DNA of 64,000 bases from Sinorhizobium meliloti (GTDB lineage Bacteria; Pseudomonadota; Alphaproteobacteria; Rhizobiales; Rhizobiaceae): NCBI RefSeq assembly GCF_035610345.1, contig NZ_CP141212.1, forward strand, positions 2,645,001 through 2,709,000. The letters are read 5' to 3'. This document shows, piece by piece, positions 48,294-57,703 of the stretch; the first letter of the stretch is position 1, and each line of letters starts with the position of its first letter. The position numbers were made by a program, and so were the translations under genes. Under the pieces are notes generated by a model. The model saw only the letters and a program-made list of their open reading frames with translations, made no database searches and was not told the origin of the DNA.

Positions 48294-48653
48294 TCAGGCG
48301 GCCAGCGCGAGCGCGACGGCCTTGCGAATGTCGGGCAGTGAAAATGGCTTCTCGATGACGTCGACGACCTTGCCGGAGAGGTCGTCGGCACGCTCGCGTT
48401 GCTCGGCGTAGCCGGTCATCAACAGGATTTTCAATGCCGGAAAGGCGGCGGACGCCTGATGCGCAAGCTCGATGCCGTCCATGACCGGCATCCGGATATC
48501 GGATAGCAAGAGATCGAACGGCTGATCGCGAAGGCAGGCAAGCCCATCGGCTCCGTCCCCGGCTTCAACCGTTTCGTGCCCGTCGAGCCGCAACGCGCGT
48601 GCGACGAACGAGCGCAGGCCGTCTTCATCCTCGGTGATCAGGATTTTCGCCAT
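48294..48653 (-). CDS. cpdR: CpdR-type single-domain response regulator
   Basis: A 119-residue receiver domain with no output domain. Acidic pocket E8-D9, phosphoacceptor Asp52 in LLLSDIRMPVMDG, Thr in LLMTGYA and Lys in IEKPFS are all in place. FVARALRLDGHETVEA and ADDLSGKVVDVIEKPF are CpdR features. In Caulobacter and Sinorhizobium unphosphorylated CpdR adapts ClpXP to destroy cell-cycle proteins, and the CckA-ChpT relay phosphorylates it. The C terminus ends A-L-A-L-A-A, like an ssrA tag. Start 48653 (48656 also possible). Rhizobia often carry two copies; which one this is cannot be told here. Confidence 0.85.
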   Translation of the reverse strand: MAKILITEDEDGLRSFVARALRLDGHETVEAGDGADGLACLRDQPFDLLLSDIRMPVMDGIELAHQASAAFPALKILLMTGYAEQRERADDLSGKVVDVIEKPFSLPDIRKAVALALAA

Positions 48654-48875
48654 CATGGCCTCCCGTATTATTTCTGCGGGGAGCGGCGCGGCGATTGGAT
48701 GCCATGGACGCTCCGTTGGATCTGCGTATCGTCCGCCGCCTCATGCGGCCGCGATACGTCTTCCAAACAAACAGCTTTTCGTTTGATTCCGGTAAACGCG
48801 ATAGGAGGCATTTTAATCATTCAGCGCGCCGGAACGATCCCCTGTGACGGGGCCACGACAGAAACGGCGCGCCGG

Positions 48876-49421
48876 TTACGTCGCGTCGCCGGTCACAACC
48901 CCGACGAACGGCAGTTCGCGGAACGCGTAGGCGACATCCATTCCATAGCCGACCACGAAATGATCCGGGCATTCGAAGCCGACATAATCCGCTTCGAGAT
49001 CGACGCGGCGTTTCACCCGCTTGTCGAGCAATACCGCGATCGTGACGTTTCGTACGCCGCGCTCCAGGAGCAGTTCCTTGGCGAAACGCAGGGTGCGGCC
49101 GGACTCCAGAATGTCGTCGATGAGGAGCACGTCGCGGTCACGCACGTCGCTGTCGATATCCTTGGTGATCTTGACGCCCTTGGATTCGGTCCCGGTTCCG
49201 TAGCTCGAAAGCGTGATGAACTCGACCTCCGGAGCAAGGCCTGCCGCATGCATGGCGCGGATCAGATCGGCGGCGAAGATGAAGGAGCCCTTCAGGATCG
49301 AGATGACCAGGAGATCCTTGTGCGGCCCGCGAACGATATCGCCGGCCATTTCCTGATTTCTCGCCGCAATGGTTTCGGCGCTGTAGAGGACTTCGATATT
49401 CTTGCCGCGGACGACGGGCAT
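48876..49421 (-). CDS. hpt: Hypoxanthine phosphoribosyltransferase
   Basis: Purine salvage: joins hypoxanthine or guanine to PRPP. The 181-residue protein has the family LVISILKGSFIFAADLIRA, SSYGTGTESKG flexible loop and the PRPP motif VLLIDDILESGRTL, ending with the base-binding VVGYGMDVAY. Start ATG 49421 (MPVVRGKNIEVL) with GGAGA; a further 10 codons are open upstream. It is upstream of cpdR on the same strand with 222 bases between. Confidence 0.96.
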   Translation of the reverse strand: MPVVRGKNIEVLYSAETIAARNQEMAGDIVRGPHKDLLVISILKGSFIFAADLIRAMHAAGLAPEVEFITLSSYGTGTESKGVKITKDIDSDVRDRDVLLIDDILESGRTLRFAKELLLERGVRNVTIAVLLDKRVKRRVDLEADYVGFECPDHFVVGYGMDVAYAFRELPFVGVVTGDAT

Positions 49422-49484
49422 ACGGGTATCTCCATTCGCAAGGAAGAACACCGGCCTTCCCTTCTTTAGCCGCGCTTAGCACAT

Positions 49485-49895
49485 TCAGCGATCGGAAGCA
49501 CCGCCTTTTCCGCCCTCCATCGGCAGCGGGTGCATGTCGGCCCGTCCGTCGCCCCCGAAACCGGCGATCAGCAGGAAAACCGTAAGTCCGAGAAAGGCGG
49601 CCAGGCCGGCAAAGCGCCGGGGCGACATCGCATCGATCCTGGTCCCGGCCGCGACCAGGATCCGCCGTGCTGCACTCCGCATTCCCGGGGCGGCCTCCGC
49701 GCCGGCCTTCGGCCGGGCGCTGGCCCGGCGCTTGTCGTTGAACACCGGATACGGGCTGCGCCGTGCGGTCGGCGCAACCGTTTCGAACTCGACATCGATA
49801 TAGTCGAGGCGCCTCGGCTGAGCGGCGCTCGAACGCGAGGCGCGCTCCGGTGGAATGAGGTCGATGCCCGCGGTCTTTGCGCGAAATGCCTGCAT
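49485..49895 (-). CDS. Small single-pass membrane protein, conserved hypothetical
   Basis: A 136-residue protein I do not recognise beyond its look as a rhizobial conserved hypothetical. From ATG 49895 (GGGGGAG upstream): MQAFRAKTAGIDLIPPERAS, a basic middle, one membrane helix near 105-125 (FAGLAAFLGLTVFLLIAGFGG) and a short tail. It has no catalytic motif. A CtrA box lies 177 bases upstream, between it and ftsE, so it could share cell-cycle control. It ends 63 bases before the hpt start. Confidence 0.65.
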   Translation of the reverse strand: MQAFRAKTAGIDLIPPERASRSSAAQPRRLDYIDVEFETVAPTARRSPYPVFNDKRRASARPKAGAEAAPGMRSAARRILVAAGTRIDAMSPRRFAGLAAFLGLTVFLLIAGFGGDGRADMHPLPMEGGKGGASDR

Positions 49896-50283
49896 GGGCG
49901 CTCCCCCAACGCGGCGCCGGACGTCTTGCCTGCAGCGCCGTACGTCTTCGCTCGATGCACATGCCATCCGCGATGGATGCAAGGCATTGCTTCGAATCCT
50001 GACGAGACGTAAACCGAAATGGTTAATCTTTTGAAAACAAGGCCGCGAAAGCGGCGTCTTTTCATGGAACGTTAACCCTTGCTTAACCATGGTGTCACGC
50101 CGGTTTTGCCTTGGCAGAAGCGCAGTCCTACTGCATGTTCCTGAATTCGGAACCGGTGCAGGCAGACATGCGGTGCTTCAAGTGCTTCACCGGCCGTCGC
50201 GCATCTGATAGACGGGTGGAGCTGCGATAATCCGGCCTTCGGCGGAATTGGCGAGGGTCGTGACGAGAGACTGGGCTGTCCCA
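49896..50283. other. Divergent gene-free stretch upstream of ftsE
   Basis: Holds a full CtrA box (50072-50088), a small GCCGC-GAAA-GCGGC hairpin at 50042-50055, and the 5' regions of ftsE and the hypothetical gene. No credible coding frame. Confidence 0.6.
50072..50088. promoter_or_regulatory. CtrA-type binding site
   Basis: TTAA (50072-50075), 7 bases, TTAA (50083-50086), with CC after each half: exact match to the TTAA-N7-TTAA CtrA consensus. It is 196 bases upstream of ftsE and 177 upstream of the divergent gene. Confidence 0.6.
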
Positions 50284-50943
50284 TTGATTCACTTTGAAAA
50301 CGTCGGCTTGCGCTATGGCATGGGACCGGAGATCCTCCGGGACCTGACATTCGATATCCCGCGCCGTTCCTTCCAATTCCTCACCGGTCCGTCGGGCGCC
50401 GGCAAGACGACGCTGCTCCGCCTCCTCTTCCTGTCGCTCAAGCCGACGCGCGGCCTCATCCGCATGTTCGACCGCAACATCTCCTCCATTCCCCGTGAGG
50501 AGTTTCCGATGCTGCGCCGTCGGGTCGGCATCGTTTTCCAGGACTTTCGCCTGCTCGACCACCTGACGACCTATGAAAACGTCGCCCTGCCGCTCCGCGT
50601 CCGCGGCAAGGAGGAGTCTAGCTACCGTTCCGACGTGCTCGAACTCCTTAAATGGGTCGGGCTCGGCGAGCGCATCAACGTGCTGCCGCCCGTGCTCTCC
50701 GGCGGCGAGAAGCAGCGCGCCGCCATCGCACGGGCGCTGATCGACCGGCCGGAGATCCTGCTTGCCGACGAGCCGACCGGCAACGTCGATCCGCCTATGG
50801 CGCGCCGATTGCTCAATCTCTTCATGGAACTCAATCGGCTCGGGACCGCGGTGGTGATCGCCACGCACGACCTGTCCTTGATGGATCAGGTCGAGGCCCG
50901 GCGCATGATCCTGTCACAGGGACGGCTCGACATCTATGAATGA
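50284..50943 (+). CDS. ftsE: Cell division ATP-binding protein FtsE
   Basis: ATPase half of the FtsEX complex, which at the septum turns on periplasmic amidases through their activators. The 219-residue protein has Walker A GPSGAGKT at 35-42, signature LSGGEKQR, Walker B ILLADEPTG and the H-loop IATHD. The start is uncertain: TTG 50284 gives the family start MIHFENVGLRYG; a GTG at 50260 has a GAGGG nearby. It overlaps ftsX by 8 bases. Confidence 0.95.
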   Translation: MIHFENVGLRYGMGPEILRDLTFDIPRRSFQFLTGPSGAGKTTLLRLLFLSLKPTRGLIRMFDRNISSIPREEFPMLRRRVGIVFQDFRLLDHLTTYENVALPLRVRGKEESSYRSDVLELLKWVGLGERINVLPPVLSGGEKQRAAIARALIDRPEILLADEPTGNVDPPMARRLLNLFMELNRLGTAVVIATHDLSLMDQVEARRMILSQGRLDIYE

Positions 50944-51952
50944 GAACCGCGTTGCCCGCAGCGAGCCTACCCCTCCGCCGCAACAGCAGCAGCGTCGCAG
51001 CGAGATGCGCGTGCGCCCGACCGGGCCGATCGTGCCTTCCGCCAACGTTTCCGGCCATGCGCTCATGTGCGTCATCGCCATCATGTCCTTTCTGGCCTGC
51101 CTGACCCTCGGCGGCGTCAGCATGGTGCGCGCGACCGCCCAGAGCTGGCAATCACAGATCTCCCGCGAGATCACCATCCAGATCAAGCCGGACGACAACC
51201 TCGACATGGAGAGGGCGCTCGCCGACGCCCGTGATCTGGCCCTGACCTTCAACGGCACGACAGGCGGCACAATCATCGACCGCGCGGCGACCGCGCGCCT
51301 CCTGGAACCGTGGCTCGGTGGTGGACTCGACCTGAACGAACTGCCCGTGCCGCGGCTCGTCGTCATCACGATCGACGAGAGCAATCCCCCCGATTTCGCC
51401 GCGATGCGAAAGGCGCTCACCGAAACGATCCCGCAGGCCTTTCTCGATGATCACCGCACCTGGGTCGATCGCCTGGTTGCGATGGCGAGCACGACCACGA
51501 TGATCGGCACCGGCGTCCTGGTACTGGTCTTCTCCGCAATGGTGCTGACGGTGGTTTTCGCCACCCGCGGCGCCCTTTCCGGCAACCGTCATATCGTCGA
51601 GGTCCTGCATTTCGTCGGGGCGGAAGCGAGTTTCGTCGCCGCCGAATTCCAGAAGCACTTTCTCCGAATCAGTCTGAAGGGCGCCGGCGCCGGCGGCCTT
51701 CTCGCTGCGCTGTCCTTTGCGCTGGCGAGCTTCTGGCAGTCGCAGACGCTTGCAACCCCTGAAACGGATCAGGCGACCGCTCTGTTCGGTACCTTCGCCA
51801 TCGGTTACACCGGCTATCTCGGCATCTTCGCCATTATCGTCGTCATTGCCCTGCTGACGACCTTGACGGCGCGCCTTACAGTCATGCGGACGATCTACGA
51901 AATCGATCTTATTCGATCCGATCCGGGCCGGACCGACACCTTTCAGGGTTGA
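50936..51952 (+). CDS. ftsX: Cell division protein FtsX
   Basis: Membrane half of FtsEX: a 338-residue protein with an N-terminal cytoplasmic tail rich in Pro/Gln (1-40), one helix (about 43-65), a periplasmic domain to about 185, then three helices forming the FtsX permease domain (VLVLVFSAMVLTVVFATRG and ALFGTFAIGYTGYLGIF). The periplasmic domain is where amidase activators dock. Reading overlaps ftsE. A conserved-looking DUF218 gene and plsC follow on the same strand. Confidence 0.94.
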   Translation: MNENRVARSEPTPPPQQQQRRSEMRVRPTGPIVPSANVSGHALMCVIAIMSFLACLTLGGVSMVRATAQSWQSQISREITIQIKPDDNLDMERALADARDLALTFNGTTGGTIIDRAATARLLEPWLGGGLDLNELPVPRLVVITIDESNPPDFAAMRKALTETIPQAFLDDHRTWVDRLVAMASTTTMIGTGVLVLVFSAMVLTVVFATRGALSGNRHIVEVLHFVGAEASFVAAEFQKHFLRISLKGAGAGGLLAALSFALASFWQSQTLATPETDQATALFGTFAIGYTGYLGIFAIIVVIALLTTLTARLTVMRTIYEIDLIRSDPGRTDTFQG

Positions 51953-52057
51953 AATCGGCCGGAAGACCATGAATTGCCCGCAATCGATCTATTCCCTGCC
52001 GCAATCTGCGGCTATGTGATGAGAATCATGAAGGCGGGAGAACTACGCGGGAGCGGG

Positions 52058-52756
52058 ATGGCCGAAAGGGGCAAATGGCTGGAGAGGGCCGCGCGCCGTC
52101 GCCAGTCCCGCAGCCTGTTGCGCAAAGTGCTGCGCCGCGGCTTCTTCGTGCTGCTCGCCTTTCTCACCATATTCATCGCCGGCTTCCTGCAATTCGCCGA
52201 CACCGTCGCCTCGCTGCAACCGCCTGCCACTCCGAAAGCGGATGCGATCGTCGTGCTGACCGGCGGCTTCCAGCGAATAGACCAGGCTGTCGATCTCCTG
52301 AAACTCGGCGCCGGAAAGCGGCTCTTGATTTCCGGTGTTCATCCGTCGACGACACGAAGCCAGATCCGGCGCAATACGCAGAGTTCGGCCGACCTGTTCA
52401 AGTGCTGCGTCGATATCGGTCGTGCGGCGATCGATACGATCGGCAACGCCACCGAAACCTCGCAGTGGATCCGCAACCGAGGTTATCGGACGATCCTCGT
52501 GGTGACGAACAATTACCACATGCCGCGCAGCCTGCTCGAACTGCGCCGCGCCAGGCCCGAAACCGAATTCATTGCCTACCCGGTCGTCAATTCGGATCTC
52601 AAGACGACCAACTGGCTGCGCAATCCGCTGGTGCTGAAGGCCATTCTGCTCGAATACGGCAAATACTCCGTCGCCTCGCTGCGCGATGTGATGGGCGCCC
52701 GCTGGACGAACGGCCTCAGGACGGAGCCCCTGCCTGTTGCGCCGGCCGGGCAATAG
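52058..52756 (+). CDS. YdcF/DUF218 family membrane protein
   Basis: A 232-residue protein with one N-terminal membrane helix (about 28-48) and a DUF218 domain: DAIVVLTGGFQRIDQAVDLL, KRLLISGVHP and ILVVTNNYHMPRSLLELRRA, which line the putative catalytic site. SanA/ElyC in this family affect envelope integrity and undecaprenyl-phosphate use, but the reaction is unknown. I chose the ATG at 52058 with GGGAG; ATG 52019 is also open. It lies between ftsX and plsC. Confidence 0.87.
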   Translation: MAERGKWLERAARRRQSRSLLRKVLRRGFFVLLAFLTIFIAGFLQFADTVASLQPPATPKADAIVVLTGGFQRIDQAVDLLKLGAGKRLLISGVHPSTTRSQIRRNTQSSADLFKCCVDIGRAAIDTIGNATETSQWIRNRGYRTILVVTNNYHMPRSLLELRRARPETEFIAYPVVNSDLKTTNWLRNPLVLKAILLEYGKYSVASLRDVMGARWTNGLRTEPLPVAPAGQ

Positions 52757-52858
52757 CGCCGCCGGGGAAAGTCGCTCCCGTCGCGAGGCTGTTTTCCTCC
52801 GCCGCATATTCGTGTAGGCAGCGTGGCGCACCCGCACCCGCACCCGAGAGTCTGCCTG

Positions 52859-53641
52859 ATGATCATCCTGCGTTCGATCCTCTTCAATCTGGTCTTCTAC
52901 GTTAACCTGATCGTGCAGATGATCGTGCTGACGCCGTTCTATTTCCTTGTGCCGCGCAAGACGGCCTGGTTCGTGCCCAAGAACTGGGCGCGCAGCAACC
53001 ATTGGCTGCTCGCGAAGATCGTCGGTACGACCTTCGAGATCGAGGGCCTCGAGAACATTCCGAAGGGCGCCTACATCTTCGCGCCGAAGCATCAGTCCTT
53101 CTGGGATGCCTATGCGCTTCTGCCTTGGCTCGACGATCCCTTCTATATTCTCAAGCGGGAACTCACCTGGATACCTCTGTTCGGCTGGTACATCGTCAAG
53201 CAGCGCATGGTTCCGGTGAACCGCGCCGCGCGCGGCAAGGCGATGACAGAGGTCATGGACCGCACGAAAAACGAGATGGCGACCGGGCGTCAGTTGATCA
53301 TCTATCCCGAGGGGACGCGCCGCCCGCCCGGCGCACCGCCGGAATACAAATACGGCATTGCCCGGCTCTATCGGGATCTCCAGGTGCCGGTGGTTCCCGT
53401 CGCGATGCATCCGGGGCTGTTCTGGCCGCGGCGCAAGTTCCTCCGTTTCCCTGGCCACTTCAAGGTGCGTGTCCTCCCGCCGATCGAGGCCGGGCTGGAT
53501 CCGGACGCATTTCTGGCGAAGCTGGTGGAAGTTACCGAGGCCGCGAGCGACGACCTCCTCATCGAAACCGTGCGGGCCAATCCGCACCTGCCGTTGCCGC
53601 CCACCGCCGAACAGCGGCTGCGCGAACTCGGGGCACGGTAG
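52859..53641 (+). CDS. plsC: 1-acyl-sn-glycerol-3-phosphate acyltransferase
   Basis: Adds the second acyl chain to make phosphatidic acid for membrane lipids. The 260-residue protein has an N-terminal membrane helix, the catalytic H78-x4-D83 in KHQSFWDA, the NRAARGKAM substrate block and YPEGTRRPPG with Glu151. Start ATG 52859 (MIILRSILFN); a GTG 12 codons upstream is open. Short distance to the DUF218 gene and ftsEX gives an envelope cluster. Rhizobia have several PlsC-like proteins, including ones for ornithine lipids; this one looks like the housekeeping type. Confidence 0.92.
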   Translation: MIILRSILFNLVFYVNLIVQMIVLTPFYFLVPRKTAWFVPKNWARSNHWLLAKIVGTTFEIEGLENIPKGAYIFAPKHQSFWDAYALLPWLDDPFYILKRELTWIPLFGWYIVKQRMVPVNRAARGKAMTEVMDRTKNEMATGRQLIIYPEGTRRPPGAPPEYKYGIARLYRDLQVPVVPVAMHPGLFWPRRKFLRFPGHFKVRVLPPIEAGLDPDAFLAKLVEVTEAASDDLLIETVRANPHLPLPPTAEQRLRELGAR

Positions 53642-53648
53642 CCTCCCT

Positions 53649-54203
53649 TCAGGCCCGGACGGACGCAGCTCCGCCGGCCGTCAACTTCGCGGCAACTTCC
53701 TCCAGCCAATGGTCGCGGATACCCATTTCGCGAAGATGTTCGAGCGTATTGAGAACGTATTCGCTGTTCGGCCCGGACTTGCCGGCGGCGACGGCGACCG
53801 TCGCGGCCGCCTCCTCCGCGCTCAGCGCACCGGCATACTGGACATGGCAGCGGTCGATCACATAGGTCAGCGCGGGCACGCGGTGTCCGCTGGAAAGTTG
53901 CACCGGCATGATCCTTTCCTTGTAGACGTGCGTGACCAGCTCGCGTTCGCGCAGGTAGTCGATCACCTCCGCCTTTTGCGCAGGCGCCACGCGGAATGCC
54001 GTCCCGATGCAGGAGCCGCCATAGTCGAGCCCGAGCACCAGGCCGGGGTGCCGTTCGGTCCCGCGGTGAACCCAGGAGCGCACGCAGAGGGATCGGCGGT
54101 AGCCGAAAGCGCGCGCCGTCAGCTTCTCCTCGAAGCGAAAGCCCGGATTCCACATCAACGACCCGTAGCCAAAGACCCAAAATTCGTCCATATCCGCTGC
54201 CAT
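53649..54203 (-). CDS. ChaC-like gamma-glutamylcyclotransferase
   Basis: A 184-residue enzyme of the gamma-glutamylcyclotransferase fold: VFGYGSLMWNPGF near the N terminus is the YGSL substrate loop, and the family Glu lies in the YLRERELVTHVYKER region. ChaC enzymes split glutathione to 5-oxoproline and Cys-Gly. It is convergent with plsC (7 bases between stops). Start ATG 54203. Confidence 0.92.
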   Translation of the reverse strand: MAADMDEFWVFGYGSLMWNPGFRFEEKLTARAFGYRRSLCVRSWVHRGTERHPGLVLGLDYGGSCIGTAFRVAPAQKAEVIDYLRERELVTHVYKERIMPVQLSSGHRVPALTYVIDRCHVQYAGALSAEEAAATVAVAAGKSGPNSEYVLNTLEHLREMGIRDHWLEEVAAKLTAGGAASVRA

Positions 54204-54507
54204 TCAAACATGCCGCCGGCCGGCCACCGAATCAGTCCACCGAATCAGTGTTCGACGCTCCTGCGGCGTACCGAAATTTTTACTGCATAATTCCTGGGAC
54301 CGTATCGGTCGAAGGACAAAATTGTGCAGCAATTCTCTTGCAATCGAACTGGTCGCGCCGATAGCCCGTGTCGCGATTGCGGATGAAGGTTAGTTCGCCG
54401 CATGGGAGTCGGCCACCCGAAAGGCCGCTCCCGGCGGCAAGCGCGAGATGAGGTTCAGGTCGACCCGACCTGAACCCGTCGTGATTTAGTGTGGAGTACC
54501 CGACAAC
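54204..54507. other. Gene-free stretch before the DUF2125 gene
   Basis: Divergent 5' region. It contains a perfect 13-bp tandem duplication (54224-54236 and 54237-54249) close to the ChaC-like start and nothing that looks coding. No clear promoter. Confidence 0.5.
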
Positions 54508-55521
54508 ATGACTGTGACCGCCGTCGCCAAGCCATCGCCTACCGGCAGGAAGTTCTTGTGGCTGGCAGCAGGTACCGTGTTCGTGATCGGCCTTTATTCC
54601 GCCGGTTGGTTTCTCGCCGCCGACCAGATCCAAAAGCGGCTGACCGCCTATCTGACGAAGGGGCAGTCGATCGGCTTCAGCGGCGAATGCGCCGAGATGG
54701 AGGTGCGTGGCTTTCCCTTCCGCCTCGGTCTGTTCTGCGACAAGGTTCGCCTCGACGATACGCGCCGCGGCGCCTCCGCATCCTTCGGTGCCCTGCGAAC
54801 GGCGGCGCAGGTCTATCAGCCCGGGCGTGCGGTCCTCGAGCTCGACGGCCCTGCCGAAATCCGTGTTTCTCCCGGCGTCACCATTTCCGCCGACTGGACG
54901 CTGCTCCGCGCAAGTGTCGCCGCGACCCTCTCCGGCATCGACCGGACCTCAGTGGCCTATGACAATCTGACCGGCACCGCGCTCCCCCCCCTGACGGGCG
55001 AGGGCCTCGGCTTCGGCGCCAGCCATGGCGAGCTCCATCTGCGCCAGAACGACGGTAACCTGGACGCGGCACTCAGCATCGAAAAGCTCGACCTGCGTCC
55101 GGACCAGGGACCCAGTCTTGCCGCACCGGCCGATGTCGCAATGGACCTGACCGTTGTGGATAAGGCAGAATGGCTTCAGGCGGGTGCTTTGCCGCCCCAT
55201 ATGCTCCGCGGCACCAGAGGCGAGTTGCGGCAATTGACACTCGATGCGGGCTCCGGAATGAGCGCAAAACTCACCGGGCCCTTTTCGGTGAATGATCAGG
55301 GGCTGATTTCGGGGGAATTCTCTCTCACGCTTGCGAATATCGACGCCTGGCGGGAAAACTTCGTGAAGATCGCTCCGGACGAAACCGACCTGATCGACAA
55401 CGTCGCCAACATGTTGAAGGCGCTTGCCGGCGGCAAGAACGAAGCGACGGTCAAACTGAACGTCCGCGACGGGACCGCCTTCCTCGCCTTCGTTCCGATC
55501 GGTATGCTGCCGGCTCTGTGA
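54508..55521 (+). CDS. DUF2125 domain protein
   Basis: A 337-residue protein with one N-terminal membrane helix (about 15-35) and a large periplasmic beta-rich domain beginning GQSIGFSGECAEMEVRGFPFRLGLFCDKVRL; the two Cys in this block probably form a disulfide. Function unknown; the AsmA-like repeats of short strands suggest an envelope role, which is inference. It ends 31 bases from the convergent tyrC. Confidence 0.88.
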   Translation: MTVTAVAKPSPTGRKFLWLAAGTVFVIGLYSAGWFLAADQIQKRLTAYLTKGQSIGFSGECAEMEVRGFPFRLGLFCDKVRLDDTRRGASASFGALRTAAQVYQPGRAVLELDGPAEIRVSPGVTISADWTLLRASVAATLSGIDRTSVAYDNLTGTALPPLTGEGLGFGASHGELHLRQNDGNLDAALSIEKLDLRPDQGPSLAAPADVAMDLTVVDKAEWLQAGALPPHMLRGTRGELRQLTLDAGSGMSAKLTGPFSVNDQGLISGEFSLTLANIDAWRENFVKIAPDETDLIDNVANMLKALAGGKNEATVKLNVRDGTAFLAFVPIGMLPAL

Positions 55522-55552
55522 GCGACGGTCTTCGCAGCCGGCTTCCCGCAGC

Positions 55553-56479
55553 CTACTTCTGATCCATCGCGTGCCGGCCGAAATCGGGCATGGCGGTGTC
55601 CTGACCGGCCTGAACGATCGAGCGGCGTATCGCCCGCGTGCGGGTGAAGAGATCGAAGAGCTTGTCGCCGTCGCCCCAACGGATCGCGCGTTGCAGGGAG
55701 GCGAGATCCTCGGAGAAGCGGGCGAGCATTTCCAGGATCGCGTCCTTGTTGTGCAGGCAGACGTCGCGCCACATGGTCGGGTCCGAAGCGGCAAGACGCG
55801 TGAAGTCACGGAACCCCGAGGCCGAGTATTTGATCACTTCGGACTCGGTCACCGTTTCCAGGTCGTCCGCGGTGCCGACAATGTTGTAGGCGATGATATG
55901 CGGGAGATGCGAAACGATCGCCAGCACCTTGTCGTGATGTTCCGGATCCATCTCGTCGACCATCGATCCGAGCGTTTCCCAGAACAGCCTGAGCCTGGCG
56001 ACCGCGTCTTCGTCCGTGCCGGCCGGCGGCGTCAGAATGCACCAGCGCCCGCGGAAGAGGCCCGCAAAGCCGGCATCCGGGCCGGAATGCTCGGTACCCG
56101 CAATCGGGTGACCGGGCACGAAATGGACGTCCTTGGACAGGTGCGGCGCCATCTGCGCGATGACCGATCCTTTGGTCGAACCGACATCGGTGACGATCGC
56201 ACCCGGTTTCAGATGGGCTGCGATCTCGGCGGCGACTGCGCCGGATGCCCCGACAGGCACCGACACGATGACGAGATCCGCGCCCTCGACAGCCTCGGCC
56301 GCCGAAAGCGTGTAGCGGTCGCCGAGGCCCAACTCGCCGGCGCGCTTCAGCGTCGCTTCGCTGCGCGTCGTGACCACGATCGTACCGGCGAGCTGCTTCT
56401 CGCGAATGTCCCGGGCGATGGACGACCCGATCAGGCCGATGCCGATGAGGGCGATGGTTTCGAACTGCTGAGCCATCAT
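55553..56479 (-). CDS. tyrC: Prephenate/arogenate (cyclohexadienyl) dehydrogenase
   Basis: Oxidative decarboxylation in tyrosine synthesis. The 308-residue protein has the NAD motif GIGLIGSS at 13-20, [19 protein letters not shown] with the catalytic His, and [12 protein letters not shown] in the helical dimer domain. There is no ACT domain. Its start overlaps the hisC stop by four bases (ATGA), so the pair is coupled; HisC-like aminotransferases can also serve the aromatic pathway, which gives the pairing sense. Confidence 0.94.
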   Translation of the reverse strand: MMAQQFETIALIGIGLIGSSIARDIREKQLAGTIVVTTRSEATLKRAGELGLGDRYTLSAAEAVEGADLVIVSVPVGASGAVAAEIAAHLKPGAIVTDVGSTKGSVIAQMAPHLSKDVHFVPGHPIAGTEHSGPDAGFAGLFRGRWCILTPPAGTDEDAVARLRLFWETLGSMVDEMDPEHHDKVLAIVSHLPHIIAYNIVGTADDLETVTESEVIKYSASGFRDFTRLAASDPTMWRDVCLHNKDAILEMLARFSEDLASLQRAIRWGDGDKLFDLFTRTRAIRRSIVQAGQDTAMPDFGRHAMDQK

Positions 56480-57582
56480 TTCCGTCCCATGAATTCAGTC
56501 AGTGCCGCGACGACGCCCTCATTCGCTTCTTCCGAGCCGATCGTCATTCTCAGCGCGTTGGGGAAACCGTAGGCGCCGACGGCGCGCAGGATGAAGCCGC
56601 GGCTCGTCAGATAGGCATCCGCGTCGCTGGCCGACATGCCCGCCTCCTCAGGGAAGTGGATCAGCACGAAATTCGTGACCGAGGGGGTGACGCGCAGGCC
56701 GATATCCGTCAGCCCCTGACCGACCTTTGCCAGCCAGATGTGATTGTGGTCTGCCGCCGCGGCAACGAAGGCCTGATCGCGGATCGCCGCGGCGCCGGCG
56801 GCGATCGCGGGCGCGTTGAGATTGAAGGGACCGCGGACGCGGTCCAATGCCTCCACCACGTCGCGCGGCGCGTACATCCAGCCGATGCGCAGACCGGCAA
56901 GGCCGTAGATCTTCGAAAAGGTTCGGGTCATCACCACGTTGCGGTTGGACGAAACGAGCTCCAGTCCCGCCTCGTAGTCGTTGCGCCGTACATATTCCGC
57001 ATAGGCCGCATCGAGCACCAGCAGGACGCCGGCGGGCAGGCTCGCATGCAGACGCCGGACCTCCTCGACGGGGATATAGGTGCCGGTCGGATTTGCCGGA
57101 TTGGCGATGAAGACGATCTTCGTGCGCTCGGTCACGGCCGCGAGTATCGCATCGACATCGACGCGCTCGTCTCTCTCCTTGACCGTGACGGGTATCCCGC
57201 CCGACGCGGTGATCTGGATCCTGTAGACGAGAAATCCGTGTTCGGTGACGATCCCCTCGTCGCCGGGGCCGAGATAGGTATGGCAGAGAAGACCGAGCAG
57301 TTCGTCCGACCCGTTGCCGCAAAGGATGTTGGCGGGGTTGAGCCCGTGAACCGCCGCGATCGCTTCCTTGAGCGCATTCGCCTGACCGTCCGGGTAGCGT
57401 TCGAGATTGAAAGCCGCCTTCTGGAAAGCCTCGATCGCGCGCGGGCTCGCGCCGAGCGGCGTTTCGTTCGACGACAGCTTGTGAACCTTGGCGACGCCGG
57501 GCGCACGTTCCTTGCCCGGCACATAGGCGGCGATGTCCAGGATGCCGGAACGCGGCGCAGGGCTTTTCAGGGCAAGATTCAT
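56476..57582 (-). CDS. hisC: Histidinol-phosphate aminotransferase
   Basis: PLP-dependent class I/II aminotransferase. The 368-residue protein has [44 protein letters not shown] and the PLP lysine in [17 protein letters not shown]. Being coupled to tyrC rather than to other his genes, it may act mainly on aromatic substrates; rhizobia hold several hisC copies. Start ATG 57582 ([13 protein letters not shown]); a GTG five codons upstream is open. Confidence 0.93.
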   Translation of the reverse strand: MNLALKSPAPRSGILDIAAYVPGKERAPGVAKVHKLSSNETPLGASPRAIEAFQKAAFNLERYPDGQANALKEAIAAVHGLNPANILCGNGSDELLGLLCHTYLGPGDEGIVTEHGFLVYRIQITASGGIPVTVKERDERVDVDAILAAVTERTKIVFIANPANPTGTYIPVEEVRRLHASLPAGVLLVLDAAYAEYVRRNDYEAGLELVSSNRNVVMTRTFSKIYGLAGLRIGWMYAPRDVVEALDRVRGPFNLNAPAIAAGAAAIRDQAFVAAAADHNHIWLAKVGQGLTDIGLRVTPSVTNFVLIHFPEEAGMSASDADAYLTSRGFILRAVGAYGFPNALRMTIGSEEANEGVVAALTEFMGRK

Positions 57583-57703
57583 CGGACCAGCTTTCACGGG
57601 AAGAATGCGGTCCAGCCAATACCGGGGACGGTGATATTTGTCGAGTGCGACGTGACGGCCGGTGCGGCAGGAGGCAAAGGGGTGACGGGCAGCAGACTGC
57701 GAC

